From Chitinophaga rhizosphaerae (GTDB taxonomy: Bacteria > Bacteroidota > Bacteroidia > Chitinophagales > Chitinophagaceae), in assembly GCF_003958645.1 (NCBI RefSeq), contig NZ_RXLO01000018.1:1-58258 (forward strand): a stretch of DNA of 58,258 nt, given 5' to 3'. The notes under the pieces were generated by a model. The model was not told the origin of the DNA, did no database searches, and saw only the letters and a program-made list of their open reading frames with translations. A program made the position numbers and the translations under genes. Each line of letters starts with the position of its first letter. Positions within the stretch are counted from its first letter, which is position 1. This document shows positions 20,001-26,671 of this stretch, piece after piece.

Positions 20001-21981
20001 CCCGTACGTTCTGCGCGCCGGTGCCGTTGTAAATTATGGTATTGGGGATGTTGGCCGTCACGTCCACCGTTCCCGCCGTTACCGTGTAGGCGCCGGCCAC
20101 GCCCAGCACCGCGTTGGAGTTCATGGTGAAAGATGTGCCGTTTACCGTAGCGTTGAAAAGGTTCGCCGTGCCGCGCAAACTGCTCGTTCCCGCGAAGGTC
20201 ACCGTTCCTGCGGTGGCCGTAAATGTTCCGCTCACGTCCAGCGCGGTGTTGACGGTGAAAGAAATGGCGGTGGAAATGGTCCCCGATAAAGAAAGGCTCC
20301 CGAATACTATACTGCCCGTTCCCGCGATGGATTTCGACGTGCCCGGCATGAGGATGTTCCCGCCGGTTCCCGTGAACGTCCCGTTCACCGTCAAATTGCC
20401 CCTCACTTCTATGGTGGCTGCGCTGCTGACGGTTCCCGTCACTGCAAGATTGTCGAAAATAAAGTTGGAACCGGTGATCGATCTGCCGGTGCCCGACATG
20501 GTAAAAGTGCCGCCGGCGGCATGCGTGAACGCACCTGGCTCCACGCTCGTCAAATCCCCCGAAACATTCACCGCGGCCTCGGCCCCGACGGTAATGCCCG
20601 TTGCCGCGATGGTGAGATTGAAATAATTATGCGTGCCCGCACCGCCGATCACGCTGCCTGCTCCCGCCAACCGGATGGTACTGGTACTACCCGTCAGCAC
20701 CCCGGTTACGGTAAGGCTCCCGGAAAAATTATGGATGAAGCTCCCGCCGTTGAAAGTGGTCCCCGTTCCGATACTCACGCTTCCGTTCACCGTAATGGCG
20801 GATGCCGCGGTAAAGGAAACCGAGGTGGCCGTGCCCTGCGAACTGCTGAGGTTCCCTTCCACCGTGAAAGCCGTGCCCGGCATCATTTTTACCGCCGCAC
20901 CGGAATTGCCCGTTAGCGATAGATTACCATAAGTTTGGGCCGGCACGGTTTGCGCGCCGCCGTAATATTCTACCGTGCTGGTCAGTCGCAGATCGCTCGA
21001 CGCGAAACCGGTTGGGTAGTTGCTGGAACCCGATAACCGGAGCATCGCTCCGTTGAATACCGTCAGGCTTCCGCCGGTCACAGTGGTGCCGCGGTTGGCG
21101 GTAAACGTGGAAAGGTCGAGCGTGCCGGACTGCACCTCTATGCGCCCCGCCGCCGCCGTTGTGGCGTTCAGGTTGTTGAGATTGCCCGCCAGCGTTTTGA
21201 CGGTGGATGCGCCGCTGATCCGCAACGTAGAGTAGGAGAGGTTATTCCTGACCGTCTGCGCGCGCGTGGTGGCGCTATAGGCAACAACCGCCCCCGCAGA
21301 AAGGGTAGTGGTGCCGGTATTCGCGTAGTTGCCCGCGTAGGTAGCCGCCGTCACGTTCAGGATGCCGGTAGCGTCTACCGTCAGCGTGCCGCTACCGGAA
21401 ACCGCGGGAGGCACGGCCTCCGCGGGCATGAAAGTGCCGCTGACCGTCATGGCCACATTCACCGCGATGTTCGACTGAAGCGTTACCGTGCTGCCGGCGT
21501 TGATACTGATCCGCCGGAAAGTGGGGGTAACCGTGGCGCTGATAACCTGTGCCGTTCCGGCGAAATTGACACGGGTAGATGTAGAAGTTCCGGTATAGGA
21601 TCCCCCGTTCGTCCAGTTGCCTTTTACCGTTAGCGTAACGCCGCGGTGCGACACCGATCCGCCTGAATTGATCGTCAGGTTTCCGTTTACCGTCAATGCT
21701 TTGGCGATCGTCAGAATGGGTACGTTCGTGGCACCGATCGTGAGGTTTTTCGTGGCGGCGCTCGCATTGATGAAAGGGTCCCACAGACCGGTGAAGCTCG
21801 CATCCCCGATCACCGCATCCGTAGTGGCGTTGGGCACACCGTTCGTCCAGTTAGAGGCGTTCGACCAGCTGGTGCTGACCGTCCCTTTCCAACTGGTGGT
21901 TTGCGCATGGGCAAAGCTCGGCCAGGCCATGCCGGCCAAGAATACGATCGCTAAAATTACCTTATTGTAAACGGTTTTCAT
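14017..21981 (-). CDS. Giant repetitive surface protein with T9SS type A sorting domain
   Basis: A 2654-residue exported protein: signal peptide (1-26, ending AHAQ), a run of imperfect beta-rich repeats to about residue 2200, a Bacteroidota pre-C-terminal module (about 2217-2480, starting MQRYVPTGFGYKYLASP and containing QLAGNPYPSPIDW), and a type IX sorting domain from about 2575 (VTVTNMLGQELYRKAF, then SGGVYIVSF, ending KVLIKK). Each repeat follows a scheme such as NLTINSG, a GxGTV strand, a FxGxxxQ strand and FNNLTINK, rich in Thr, Ser, Gly and Asn, as expected of a long beta-helix or filamentous adhesin. It lies between the chaperone (45 bp upstream) and the second subunit (4-bp overlap), so it appears to belong to the chaperone-usher unit while carrying a different export signal. 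Confidence 0.9.
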   Translation of the reverse strand: MKTVYNKVILAIVFLAGMAWPSFAHAQTTSWKGTVSTSWSNASNWTNGVPNATTDAVIGDASFTGLWDPFINASAATKNLTIGATNVPILTIAKALTVNGNLTINSGGSVSHRGVTLTVKGNWTNGGSYTGTSTSTRVNFAGTAQVISATVTPTFRRISINAGSTVTLQSNIAVNVAMTVSGTFMPAEAVPPAVSGSGTLTVDATGILNVTAATYAGNYANTGTTTLSAGAVVAYSATTRAQTVRNNLSYSTLRISGASTVKTLAGNLNNLNATTAAAGRIEVQSGTLDLSTFTANRGTTVTGGSLTVFNGAMLRLSGSSNYPTGFASSDLRLTSTVEYYGGAQTVPAQTYGNLSLTGNSGAAVKMMPGTAFTVEGNLSSSQGTATSVSFTAASAITVNGSVSIGTGTTFNGGSFIHNFSGSLTVTGVLTGSTSTIRLAGAGSVIGGAGTHNYFNLTIAATGITVGAEAAVNVSGDLTSVEPGAFTHAAGGTFTMSGTGRSITGSNFIFDNLAVTGTVSSAATIEVRGNLTVNGTFTGTGGNILMPGTSKSIAGTGSIVFGSLSLSGTISTAISFTVNTALDVSGTFTATAGTVTFAGTSSLRGTANLFNATVNGTSFTMNSNAVLGVAGAYTVTAGTVDVTANIPNTIIYNGTGAQNVRAGTYHHLTLGGGGTKTAQGATTANGNLSILNGSTFSSGANTHTVFGNWSNLGTFTAGSGTVSLNGTQTANVSGNNTFNILTINKAAATTAVNLLSNTTVATVNMTSGWMNTGTNTVTITTTRNNSGIILGSIKRQHNFSIGTAYAFESPNNLITLTGLNSLSSITVTVRRTTVSDFPAGASINREYTVTSEGLLNLSLVSMRLHYEDDELNGNPEAVLGIWRNAGGSWAALGKSGNSTTSNYVEQTSLLTLNGRYTLSGTVNIARWNGKISNDWHTAGNWSILQGTPTLPPGPNDIAVVGDTNFVNQPVISAAVNIQGLYFGSVKAATLNMTGGSLTTSGNIAGVWTLNAIHTINAGDQNITVNGDLQLSDGTAGHSINMNVGNGNLAVTGGVAQAGDAAVNVTGSGNFSIGGSYTYTGGTFTAGTGTVTYNGAATQTVAGLNYNNLTILKTAGTALLAAPATLAGDLAVNSGEFNLNGSSITAQNVTIATGATMQGSTATITAFGNWSNSGTFVPGSGTVVLAGANPQTISATAFNNLTINKSSGVAALTGNTTLGGDLSITSGGLALGTFTANRTAAGGSMTMASGTTLNAGGANNFPSGFSSYSLHAASSVTYDGTVAQSVAGNIAYGNLLFSNGGGAAKTLLNTISVGGNLTINSGATLAGSTYTINLSGNWINGGTFSPGSSTLTLDGAGKTISGNNVFNRVTVNGSYTVAGGDITYNGLLNITSTGSYDAGGGTAIVNGDLTNSGSLVSDGTTTFSGTQLQTIRFINAVTSSSTGIINFNGNVAPVLNSTSRPSYATLNINNTAGVTASVGWDVFVAFNISSGATWNSGGGTHNIYGSFTNDGTVTSGGTINFLPAVPRTIQLAGTGFSSTGTVVFGGTGATTVTGSPTSMNNVVISNSAGVTPSANWGMTGSFQIANAAIFNAGSYTFTVGEDLESNGTLNGGTSTFDLTSTSGEGSLSGSPGTTFYDLVISGTISAGSDYNVSHDFTNNGTYDGEPGTLTMTGPITGTITSASLASFDLAYFTIAKDPGGIVTLGKPLTGVVAMDVSQGIFDIGANTITENAGLMTLENGGRLIIRGTNSLPAFTDYSVDTLSTVEYAGSTQAISSATEYGNLVISAAGNKTASAILNILNDFTLTAGTFIPGAFADTIGGNWTMSGGTFTNTGSTMVFAGTGTQQVSAIAPFNHFTVNKTAGFVQLATDVTVNGTLNFLAKNIRTGDMTVVMPTGSNVSGAAQATGWVFGNLRKQVATGTGVARTFEVGDSLRYAPATLTFASVGTAGTVTARTVGADLPDLNLSGMDAAKSVNRYWDFTNAGTVFTTTAATLNWNAADVDAGVNTSNLRVTNVAGAVRTLPTVNSTTATSIAVSGVGTLGMMAVAELIASINWSGDLSTNWYTTGNWTGGVVPLQTSNVVIPTGRPNYPNVTTGTATANDLSIQTGASVTVSTGLLRISGAMTSSGTFTVNDGSIELNGAAAQSIPAGIFAGNEIRNLTVNNTAGVSLGGTLLVNGILKITTGQLSAGSFLTLGSSSARTALIDGAGGGTVTGTVTMQRYVPTGFGYKYLASPFQAATVNELADEVNLASTFPLLYRYDENKISSGWTAYTTAASPLVPMRGYTANLGTSASPVTIDMAGTVNDGAVNLTLENNNQPYTKGFQLAGNPYPSPIDWNAATGWTKTNIDDAVYYFNASATDQYGGTYSSFINGISSDGVANNVIASMQAFFVHVSDGTYPVTGTLGVTNAVRINNLTPVFHRKYPKNAPLLRLSAGFADEGQPSDPAVLYFDTAGVRRFDKEQDALKIYNTDKRVPNLFVQMADRREVSVKSWPVFIDTADVIALRLVTERSGMITFRVENLERMPAGRNIYLYDSAMKRSLQLVPGAQYRLDLPSGDHKDRFYLLFAPRGAVGASEPEGEYYAYVSGGQLFGYFAHAPGDRCTVTVTNMLGQELYRKAFSGAGRHALGSGYSGGVYIVSFRTGEKTENRKVLIKK

Positions 21982-22026
21982 TCCATGGAGTTAATTGCCT
22001 GCAGGCGGGCCGCACAGCCGTTGATA

Positions 22027-22872
22027 CTATCGCAGGGGAAGCGCCGCCCGCGCCAGCGGCGGGTCCGTGGTTTCTTCCGGTCCATAACTTACTTCCAGCC
22101 GGCCTTTCGAGTAATCGGGCCCTTTTTTGAGCGGCAACAGGATGCTCCGCCGCTCATTAGGCGTATATACCGCCACCCCTTTCGCGAGCCCCGCGCCGCT
22201 GCGCTTCCCGTCCGGACTGATATGTTCCACCCGTATATCGCCATACACGGAAATATTCCCGCTTCTTTTGAAAATGACTTTCAGTTTCGCGGTATCGCCC
22301 TTCCCGATAATGCCCAGGCTGTCGATAGTTACATCCGCATGCTGGTCGCCGTTCCGGACGATGACGGGGATGGAAATGCCGAATACCGGCGTCAGTTTGA
22401 TGGAAATCCCTTCCGGATCGCCCGGAGGGTCTTCCGGCTCACCGAGCGCGGGCTGGTTGGGCTCCGCGCGTAAATAGAGATGGGAACGGTATTCGCCGTT
22501 GTCCAGTTCGCTCGTATTGTACAACTGCAGCTTTACTACCTGCGCTTCGCGGGGTGGCAAAACAACGCTTCGGGGGAAATAACGGACGAAAGGGCTGGCG
22601 AAACGCTGCCCGGTATCGGCACTGGTGATCTGCTCGAACGTTCCGTTATCTTTCATGCGGATCTCGATCAGCGAAATAAGGTACCGTGCCGTATCATCTC
22701 CGGTATTGGCGAGGTTCACTTCCTGCACTTTCTTTTTACCGTCAAATACGATGCGCATCGGGGTGATCAGGAGGTTGCCCTGGGCCCGGAGCGCGGGGGG
22801 TAGAATAAATATGCAGGAAAACAGGCCTACGAAAAATAAGCGCATTGAATTTTGGTGATTGTTGGTGGACAT
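22027..22872 (-). CDS. PapD-like periplasmic pilus chaperone
   Basis: A 281-residue exported protein with two Ig-like domains expected. The hydrophobic signal is at about residues 11-31 (cut after RAQ); Met10 (22845) is an alternative start giving a cleaner signal peptide. Chaperone hallmarks: Arg40 in TPMRIVFDG (subunit C-terminus anchor), a VNLANTGDDTARY strand, and FPRSVVLPPREAQVVKLQL followed by GEYRSHLYLRAE (126-136), very like the GEYRSHL segment of archaic CsuC-type chaperones. It follows the first subunit by 100 bp and precedes the giant gene by 45 bp. Its role would be donor-strand capping of the DUF4402 subunits. Confidence 0.85.
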   Translation of the reverse strand: MSTNNHQNSMRLFFVGLFSCIFILPPALRAQGNLLITPMRIVFDGKKKVQEVNLANTGDDTARYLISLIEIRMKDNGTFEQITSADTGQRFASPFVRYFPRSVVLPPREAQVVKLQLYNTSELDNGEYRSHLYLRAEPNQPALGEPEDPPGDPEGISIKLTPVFGISIPVIVRNGDQHADVTIDSLGIIGKGDTAKLKVIFKRSGNISVYGDIRVEHISPDGKRSGAGLAKGVAVYTPNERRSILLPLKKGPDYSKGRLEVSYGPEETTDPPLARAALPLR

Positions 22873-22972
22873 TCGTTCCCGGGTTTAGAAAAAACAAGGC
22901 CCAGACCGGCGGTTTGCGGTCACAGGTTTTTCAAAGACGGTTCGGTTATAGACAGGCTGTTACAGGAAAAAA

Positions 22973-23485
22973 TCAATCATAATTCACCGTCACGGTGAAT
23001 GGAGTTGCGGAAACATAAGTACCGGGAGCTTGCGCGGCGGTCACGTTCAGCGTGGCGCCAACGGTCAGCGTTTCCGATCCGCCGCTCAGGGTTCCCTGGC
23101 TGGAGGGAGAGCTGGTAAAGTCCGTCACGGTCATCGTGTTGCCGCCGGTGTTGGTAATGGTAACCGCTGCGGTAGGGAGGGTGATGCTGTACGTATAGCC
23201 ATCCACGCCCGTTACGGTAAAAGATGCGGCGGCTACGGTACCGGTGGTGGTGGGGAGGGTCACTCCGCCCGTGGTACTCCGCACGCCCGCCGGGGTCATC
23301 AACACGGTTCCGCCGGTAGAAGACTGCACAGCCACATTCCCGAAATTCATGTCGATATCTTTCGTGATCGTGATCGGTGCTACGATCGTAGCTGTTACGG
23401 TGGCGGTAGCCGATTCCTGCGCGCGGGAAGGCAGGGAAAGGACCGCAACAGCTGAAATGGTGAATAAAAGCGTGGACGTTTTCAT
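22973..23485 (-). CDS. DUF4402 pilin-like subunit (first copy)
   Basis: A 170-residue exported protein: signal peptide 1-23 (ending SRAQ), then an alternating polar/hydrophobic strand (ESATATVTATIVAP, residues 24-37) like the N-terminal donor strand of chaperone-usher pilins, then the DUF4402 core (DMNFGNV, GGTVLMTPAG, GYTYSITLP) and the terminal strand ATPFTVTVNYD. It is the first gene of the five-gene unit, the usual place of a major subunit. It shares the DUF4402 pattern but not close sequence with the second copy at 13490. No exact TAnnTTTG box lies upstream; TATGCTTTG on the minus strand near 23552-23560 is one base too long. Confidence 0.85.
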   Translation of the reverse strand: MKTSTLLFTISAVAVLSLPSRAQESATATVTATIVAPITITKDIDMNFGNVAVQSSTGGTVLMTPAGVRSTTGGVTLPTTTGTVAAASFTVTGVDGYTYSITLPTAAVTITNTGGNTMTVTDFTSSPSSQGTLSGGSETLTVGATLNVTAAQAPGTYVSATPFTVTVNYD

Positions 23486-23819
23486 AATTCCAGTTTTTCG
23501 GTTAATACATGAGGGTAGCGGTTAAGGGAAACAACCCATCAGTCGATTTCAAAGCATAGTTGATCTTATTTTCATTAACAATCGTTCCCTGGAAAGGTTG
23601 CGGGTACAAAATGCCCGGACATACGAGCCCTCAATCTGCGGGCCAAAATGCAGGACATAGCCGGCGGAGCGCCGGCGGGGAGATGTGAAAACGGTCAAAA
23701 CAACAATGGCAGGACAGGCCAATGCCTCACATAACAAAAGTCGCTAAATTGATAAAATAAATATACACACTGCAAAGGTTATCAGAAGTCAGTGCGCCGG
23801 GGTGTGTAAAAGGGCTACG
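23486..23819. other. Intergenic region upstream of the chaperone-usher unit
   Basis: A 334-bp AT-richer stretch. It should carry the promoter of the minus-strand subunit gene, but I find only an imperfect -7 box (TATGCTTTG, three bases instead of two in the gap). No gene, hairpin with T-tract or repeat stands out. Confidence 0.45.
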
Positions 23820-24200
23820 TTATTCCCCGAAAATCCCTCTTTCGAAACGGATTTTCCCTAAGAAAATCTGGGCGATGGAGGCGCCTTTCACTTTTGCGGT
23901 GGATGCACGCGGCCCCTGGAACAGCGAATCCACGGCACCATGCCAAAGCCCCACCCAGCGTTCGAAATGCGGCTGGTCTACCGGCAAGGTGCGGTGCTTG
24001 GCGTAGGGCGCACCGAAATATTCCTTTTCCCCGAGCAGCTGCGTGCCCCAGAATTTATACATGGTTTCCAGGTGCGCGGGCCACGCATCCGGAGCGATGC
24101 GCTCATTGAAAATCGGCCCCAATACTTCATCCAGACGGATCTTGTCGTAAAAACTGTTTACCAGCAGCTTGATATCGTCTATGCTTCTGATGTCTTCCAT
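23820..24200 (-). CDS. Group III truncated haemoglobin
   Basis: A 126-residue 2-over-2 globin. Features of group III: FYDKIRLDEVLGPIF with Tyr18 at B10, HLETMYKFW, the YAKHRTLP segment with His69 as the likely proximal haem ligand, and HFERW. This family binds oxygen and NO and is linked to NO or oxygen handling in the cytoplasm. I take ATG 24200 as the start because the upstream extension begins with TTG and a -7-like box lies 4 nt before this ATG. It is the last minus-strand gene before the Kdo8N cluster ends. Confidence 0.88.
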   Translation of the reverse strand: MEDIRSIDDIKLLVNSFYDKIRLDEVLGPIFNERIAPDAWPAHLETMYKFWGTQLLGEKEYFGAPYAKHRTLPVDQPHFERWVGLWHGAVDSLFQGPRASTAKVKGASIAQIFLGKIRFERGIFGE

Positions 24201-24204
24201 ATCG

Positions 24205-24212
24205 CAAAGTTC
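24205..24212 (-). promoter_or_regulatory. -7-like box of the truncated haemoglobin gene
   Basis: Minus-strand GAACTTTG, one mismatch from TAnnTTTG, ending 4 nt before the ATG at 24200. The position is the same as in the MFS gene and supports a leaderless mRNA and the shorter protein start. Confidence 0.4.
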
Positions 24213-24244
24213 GGTCAACAGGTGTGATTAAACGATGACGAAGG

Positions 24245-24742
24245 TCAATCCCGCTGCCGGATAAACCCGATCTCGTCCCGCGCATCGTCTTCCCACTGAA
24301 TCATCTCATCGAGGAACTTCCCGATGAAACGGTCGATCGTTTCGGGGATAAGCTCTTCAGGTTCAATGGTTTCCAATGTTTCGTTGCGCGGCTTTTCTTC
24401 AGACATCCCGTCGATGAACGGAAAGCTGATCCACACCACGATCTGCCCGTTGCGGGTCTGGGAAAACGATAAAAAGCCCCCGATTTTCATCTTTTGTACT
24501 ACGCTGAAGGGCGACTGTTCCACGATGCCGCTGGGCTCATGATCGAACACGAGGTATACGGCCTCGAGGCTTTGCATCATTTCGTTGGCGCCGGCTTTCC
24601 ATTTAAGCGGGAAGCGGGCCGTCACTTCGTTCAGGTACTGGATGAGGAACGGCTTGGCCTTCTGCTGCCAGGCGGCGCGGCGTTCTTTCACTTTTTCCAG
24701 CACGGCGGCATAATCCCGGGTGAGTTTTTCGAGTTTGTCCAT
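24245..24742 (-). CDS. Conserved hypothetical protein
   Basis: A 165-residue cytoplasmic protein with no signal or membrane segment. The N-terminal third is charged and helical (KLEKLTRDYAAVLEKVKERRAAW, likely coiled coil), the middle has a beta pattern (GGFLSFSQTR, IVVWISFPFID), and the C-terminus is acidic. I do not recognise the family. It lies 76 bp after kdnB on the same strand and could be the last gene of that operon. Confidence 0.65.
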   Translation of the reverse strand: MDKLEKLTRDYAAVLEKVKERRAAWQQKAKPFLIQYLNEVTARFPLKWKAGANEMMQSLEAVYLVFDHEPSGIVEQSPFSVVQKMKIGGFLSFSQTRNGQIVVWISFPFIDGMSEEKPRNETLETIEPEELIPETIDRFIGKFLDEMIQWEDDARDEIGFIRQRD

Positions 24743-24818
24743 GTGTTCGGTTTTGAAAAAAGAGGCTGCATCGCCGGAGCGCCTGCAGCCTCTTGGGATA
24801 TGTTTTTGCTCGTGCAGC

Positions 24819-25895
24819 TTACAGTTTTTCGTACAGCTTGCGCAGGCGGTCGCGGGTCATTTGTGTTTGCCAGTCTTTACCCAGTGCGTTTTCCCAAAGC
24901 GGCGCCAGGCCCATGGATACGTCGATCATCGTTTCGAAATCAGCGTCGCTGAGGCCTTTGGTGATATGCTGCGGGATTTCGACCTGGTGTTTGTCTACCA
25001 TCTGCTTGAATTCTTTCACACCGGCGGGATAGAATTCTTCCAGTTTATCGAACACGATGCAGTTGCCCACGCCGTGTTTGGTGCCGAGGAGATAACTGAG
25101 GCCGTAGCTCACCGCGTGGGCCACGCCTACCTGCGAATATGCGATGCTCATGCCGCCGGCGTAGGAGGCCATCATGAGTTTTTCGTCGGAGTCTTCGTCC
25201 CAGCGGTCTTTCTTCAAATAAATTTCCTGGCAAAGCTCCAGCGCCTTTTCACCGTAAGAACGGCTGAAAGCATTGAGGAACGTACCTTCCAGGGATTCGA
25301 TGCAATGGATGTAGCAATCCATCGCAGTGTAGAACCGCTGGTTCACCGGCGCGTTGTGGATGAGCGCGGGGTCGAGCACGATCTGGTCGAACGGTGTGAA
25401 GTCGGAATTCATGCCCAGTTTACGGGTAGGCCCGGTGAGCACGGTGGTGCGGCTCACTTCGGCGCCGGTGCCCGACAGGGTGGGGATGCCTACTTTATAC
25501 ACTGCAGGCTGTTTCACGAGGTCCCAACCCTGGTAATCGGCGGAAGAGCCGGGGTTGGTCATCATCAGGGCCACGGCCTTGGCCATGTCCATGGTAGAAC
25601 CGCCACCGATGCCGATGATGCCGCTCACTTCGCCGAACCCGGCCTTCAGCTCGTCGCGCAGGCGGTCTACGTAAGTGGTTTTCGGCTCATGGGTCACGTC
25701 TATGAAAACGACCTTGTCTTTCCCGCGCAAGGGAATGCGGGAAAGGAAAGGCTCGTTGCCTTCGAAGAAATGGTCCACAAAAAATATCATCGGCGCATCA
25801 CCTTTGCGGCGCGGCGCAATGATCTCGTCGAGCTGGTTAAACGCACCTCGTCCGAAAATGACGTATCCTACCAGTTTAAAATTTCTGAATTTCAT
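24819..25895 (-). CDS. kdnB: 3-deoxy-D-manno-octulosonate 8-oxidase KdnB
   Basis: A 358-residue iron-dependent alcohol dehydrogenase (group III). KdnB oxidises C8 of Kdo to an aldehyde so that KdnA can aminate it, giving Kdo8N. The N-terminus MKFRNFKLVGYVIFGRGAFNQL closely resembles Shewanella KdnB as I remember it. GIGGGSTMD binds NAD(P); metal-ligand histidines are expected in the region containing HCIES, GVAHAVSYG and GTKHGVGN. It lies 23 bp after kdsB, which itself follows kdnA, so the three form an operon. Confidence 0.87.
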   Translation of the reverse strand: MKFRNFKLVGYVIFGRGAFNQLDEIIAPRRKGDAPMIFFVDHFFEGNEPFLSRIPLRGKDKVVFIDVTHEPKTTYVDRLRDELKAGFGEVSGIIGIGGGSTMDMAKAVALMMTNPGSSADYQGWDLVKQPAVYKVGIPTLSGTGAEVSRTTVLTGPTRKLGMNSDFTPFDQIVLDPALIHNAPVNQRFYTAMDCYIHCIESLEGTFLNAFSRSYGEKALELCQEIYLKKDRWDEDSDEKLMMASYAGGMSIAYSQVGVAHAVSYGLSYLLGTKHGVGNCIVFDKLEEFYPAGVKEFKQMVDKHQVEIPQHITKGLSDADFETMIDVSMGLAPLWENALGKDWQTQMTRDRLRKLYEKL

Positions 25896-25918
25896 GTTAT
25901 ATCCCGGATTTTTTGTGT

Positions 25919-26656
25919 TTACGGTTGGTCCAGCAGGCGGGAAGCTCTTTCCAGGTCTTCCGGCGTATCGATTTCCACGCCCATATAGTCGGTTACGACC
26001 ATCTTCAAGGGGATTCCCATTTCAAGATATCGCAAACATTCTACTTTTTCGGCGGCTTCGAGCGGCGTCATGGGCGTTTGCGTGAACCGGAGCAGCGCCT
26101 GGCGGCGGAAGGCATATATGCCGATATGCTCGTAGTACACGGTAGGCACGTTTTTGTCGCGCGGGTAGGGGATCACGGAGCGGGAGAACATGAGCGAGTT
26201 GAAATCCTTGTCTACCGCAACTTTCACGAAGTTGGGGTCTTCAATGTCTTTCCAGTCTTTCAGTTCCTGCATGAGCGATGCCACCTGCACATTTTTTCCT
26301 GCTTCCCCTTCAAAAACCTGCAGGAGTTTTTCCAGCGGTTCTTTCCGGGTGAAAGGCGTATCGCCCTGTACGTTCACCACGATTTCCACGTCGTCCATAT
26401 CTTCCACGGCTTCGGCGATGCGGTCGGATCCGCTTTCGTGCTCGCGTTTGCTCATAATGGCCTTTCCGCCGTTGCGGGTGATCTCTTCGAAAATGACTTC
26501 GCTGTCGGTCACCACCATTACTTCGTCGAACACGCCGGTGTCTCTGGTAGACTCGTAGGTCCGCCAGATGATGGTTTTACCTGCCAGCACTGCCATCATT
26601 TTGCCGGGAAACCGGCTGGCGGCGTAGCGCGCCGGGATCAATGCGATTTTCTTCAT
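25919..26656 (-). CDS. kdsB: CMP-Kdo/CMP-Kdo8N synthetase KdsB
   Basis: A 245-residue cytidylyltransferase that activates Kdo, or here probably 8-amino-Kdo, with CTP for lipid A core assembly. The N-terminal IPARYAASRFPGKM nucleotide loop and EHESGSDRIAEA are typical. The usual QGDEP motif reads QGDTP (about residues 98-102), a possible mark of the Kdo8N-specific form. It starts 15 bp after kdnA. Confidence 0.9.
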   Translation of the reverse strand: MKKIALIPARYAASRFPGKMMAVLAGKTIIWRTYESTRDTGVFDEVMVVTDSEVIFEEITRNGGKAIMSKREHESGSDRIAEAVEDMDDVEIVVNVQGDTPFTRKEPLEKLLQVFEGEAGKNVQVASLMQELKDWKDIEDPNFVKVAVDKDFNSLMFSRSVIPYPRDKNVPTVYYEHIGIYAFRRQALLRFTQTPMTPLEAAEKVECLRYLEMGIPLKMVVTDYMGVEIDTPEDLERASRLLDQP

Positions 26657-26671
26657 GACGGGAATTTGTGA

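Noticed and set aside
14700..21900. Possible CRISPR or tandem DNA repeat array
   Set aside because: Repeats exist at protein level only; the DNA is diverged and has no constant direct repeat with unique spacers.
13999..21970. Many plus-strand open frames within the giant gene region
   Set aside because: All are shadows of the continuous 2654-codon minus-strand frame with a signal peptide and T9SS domain.
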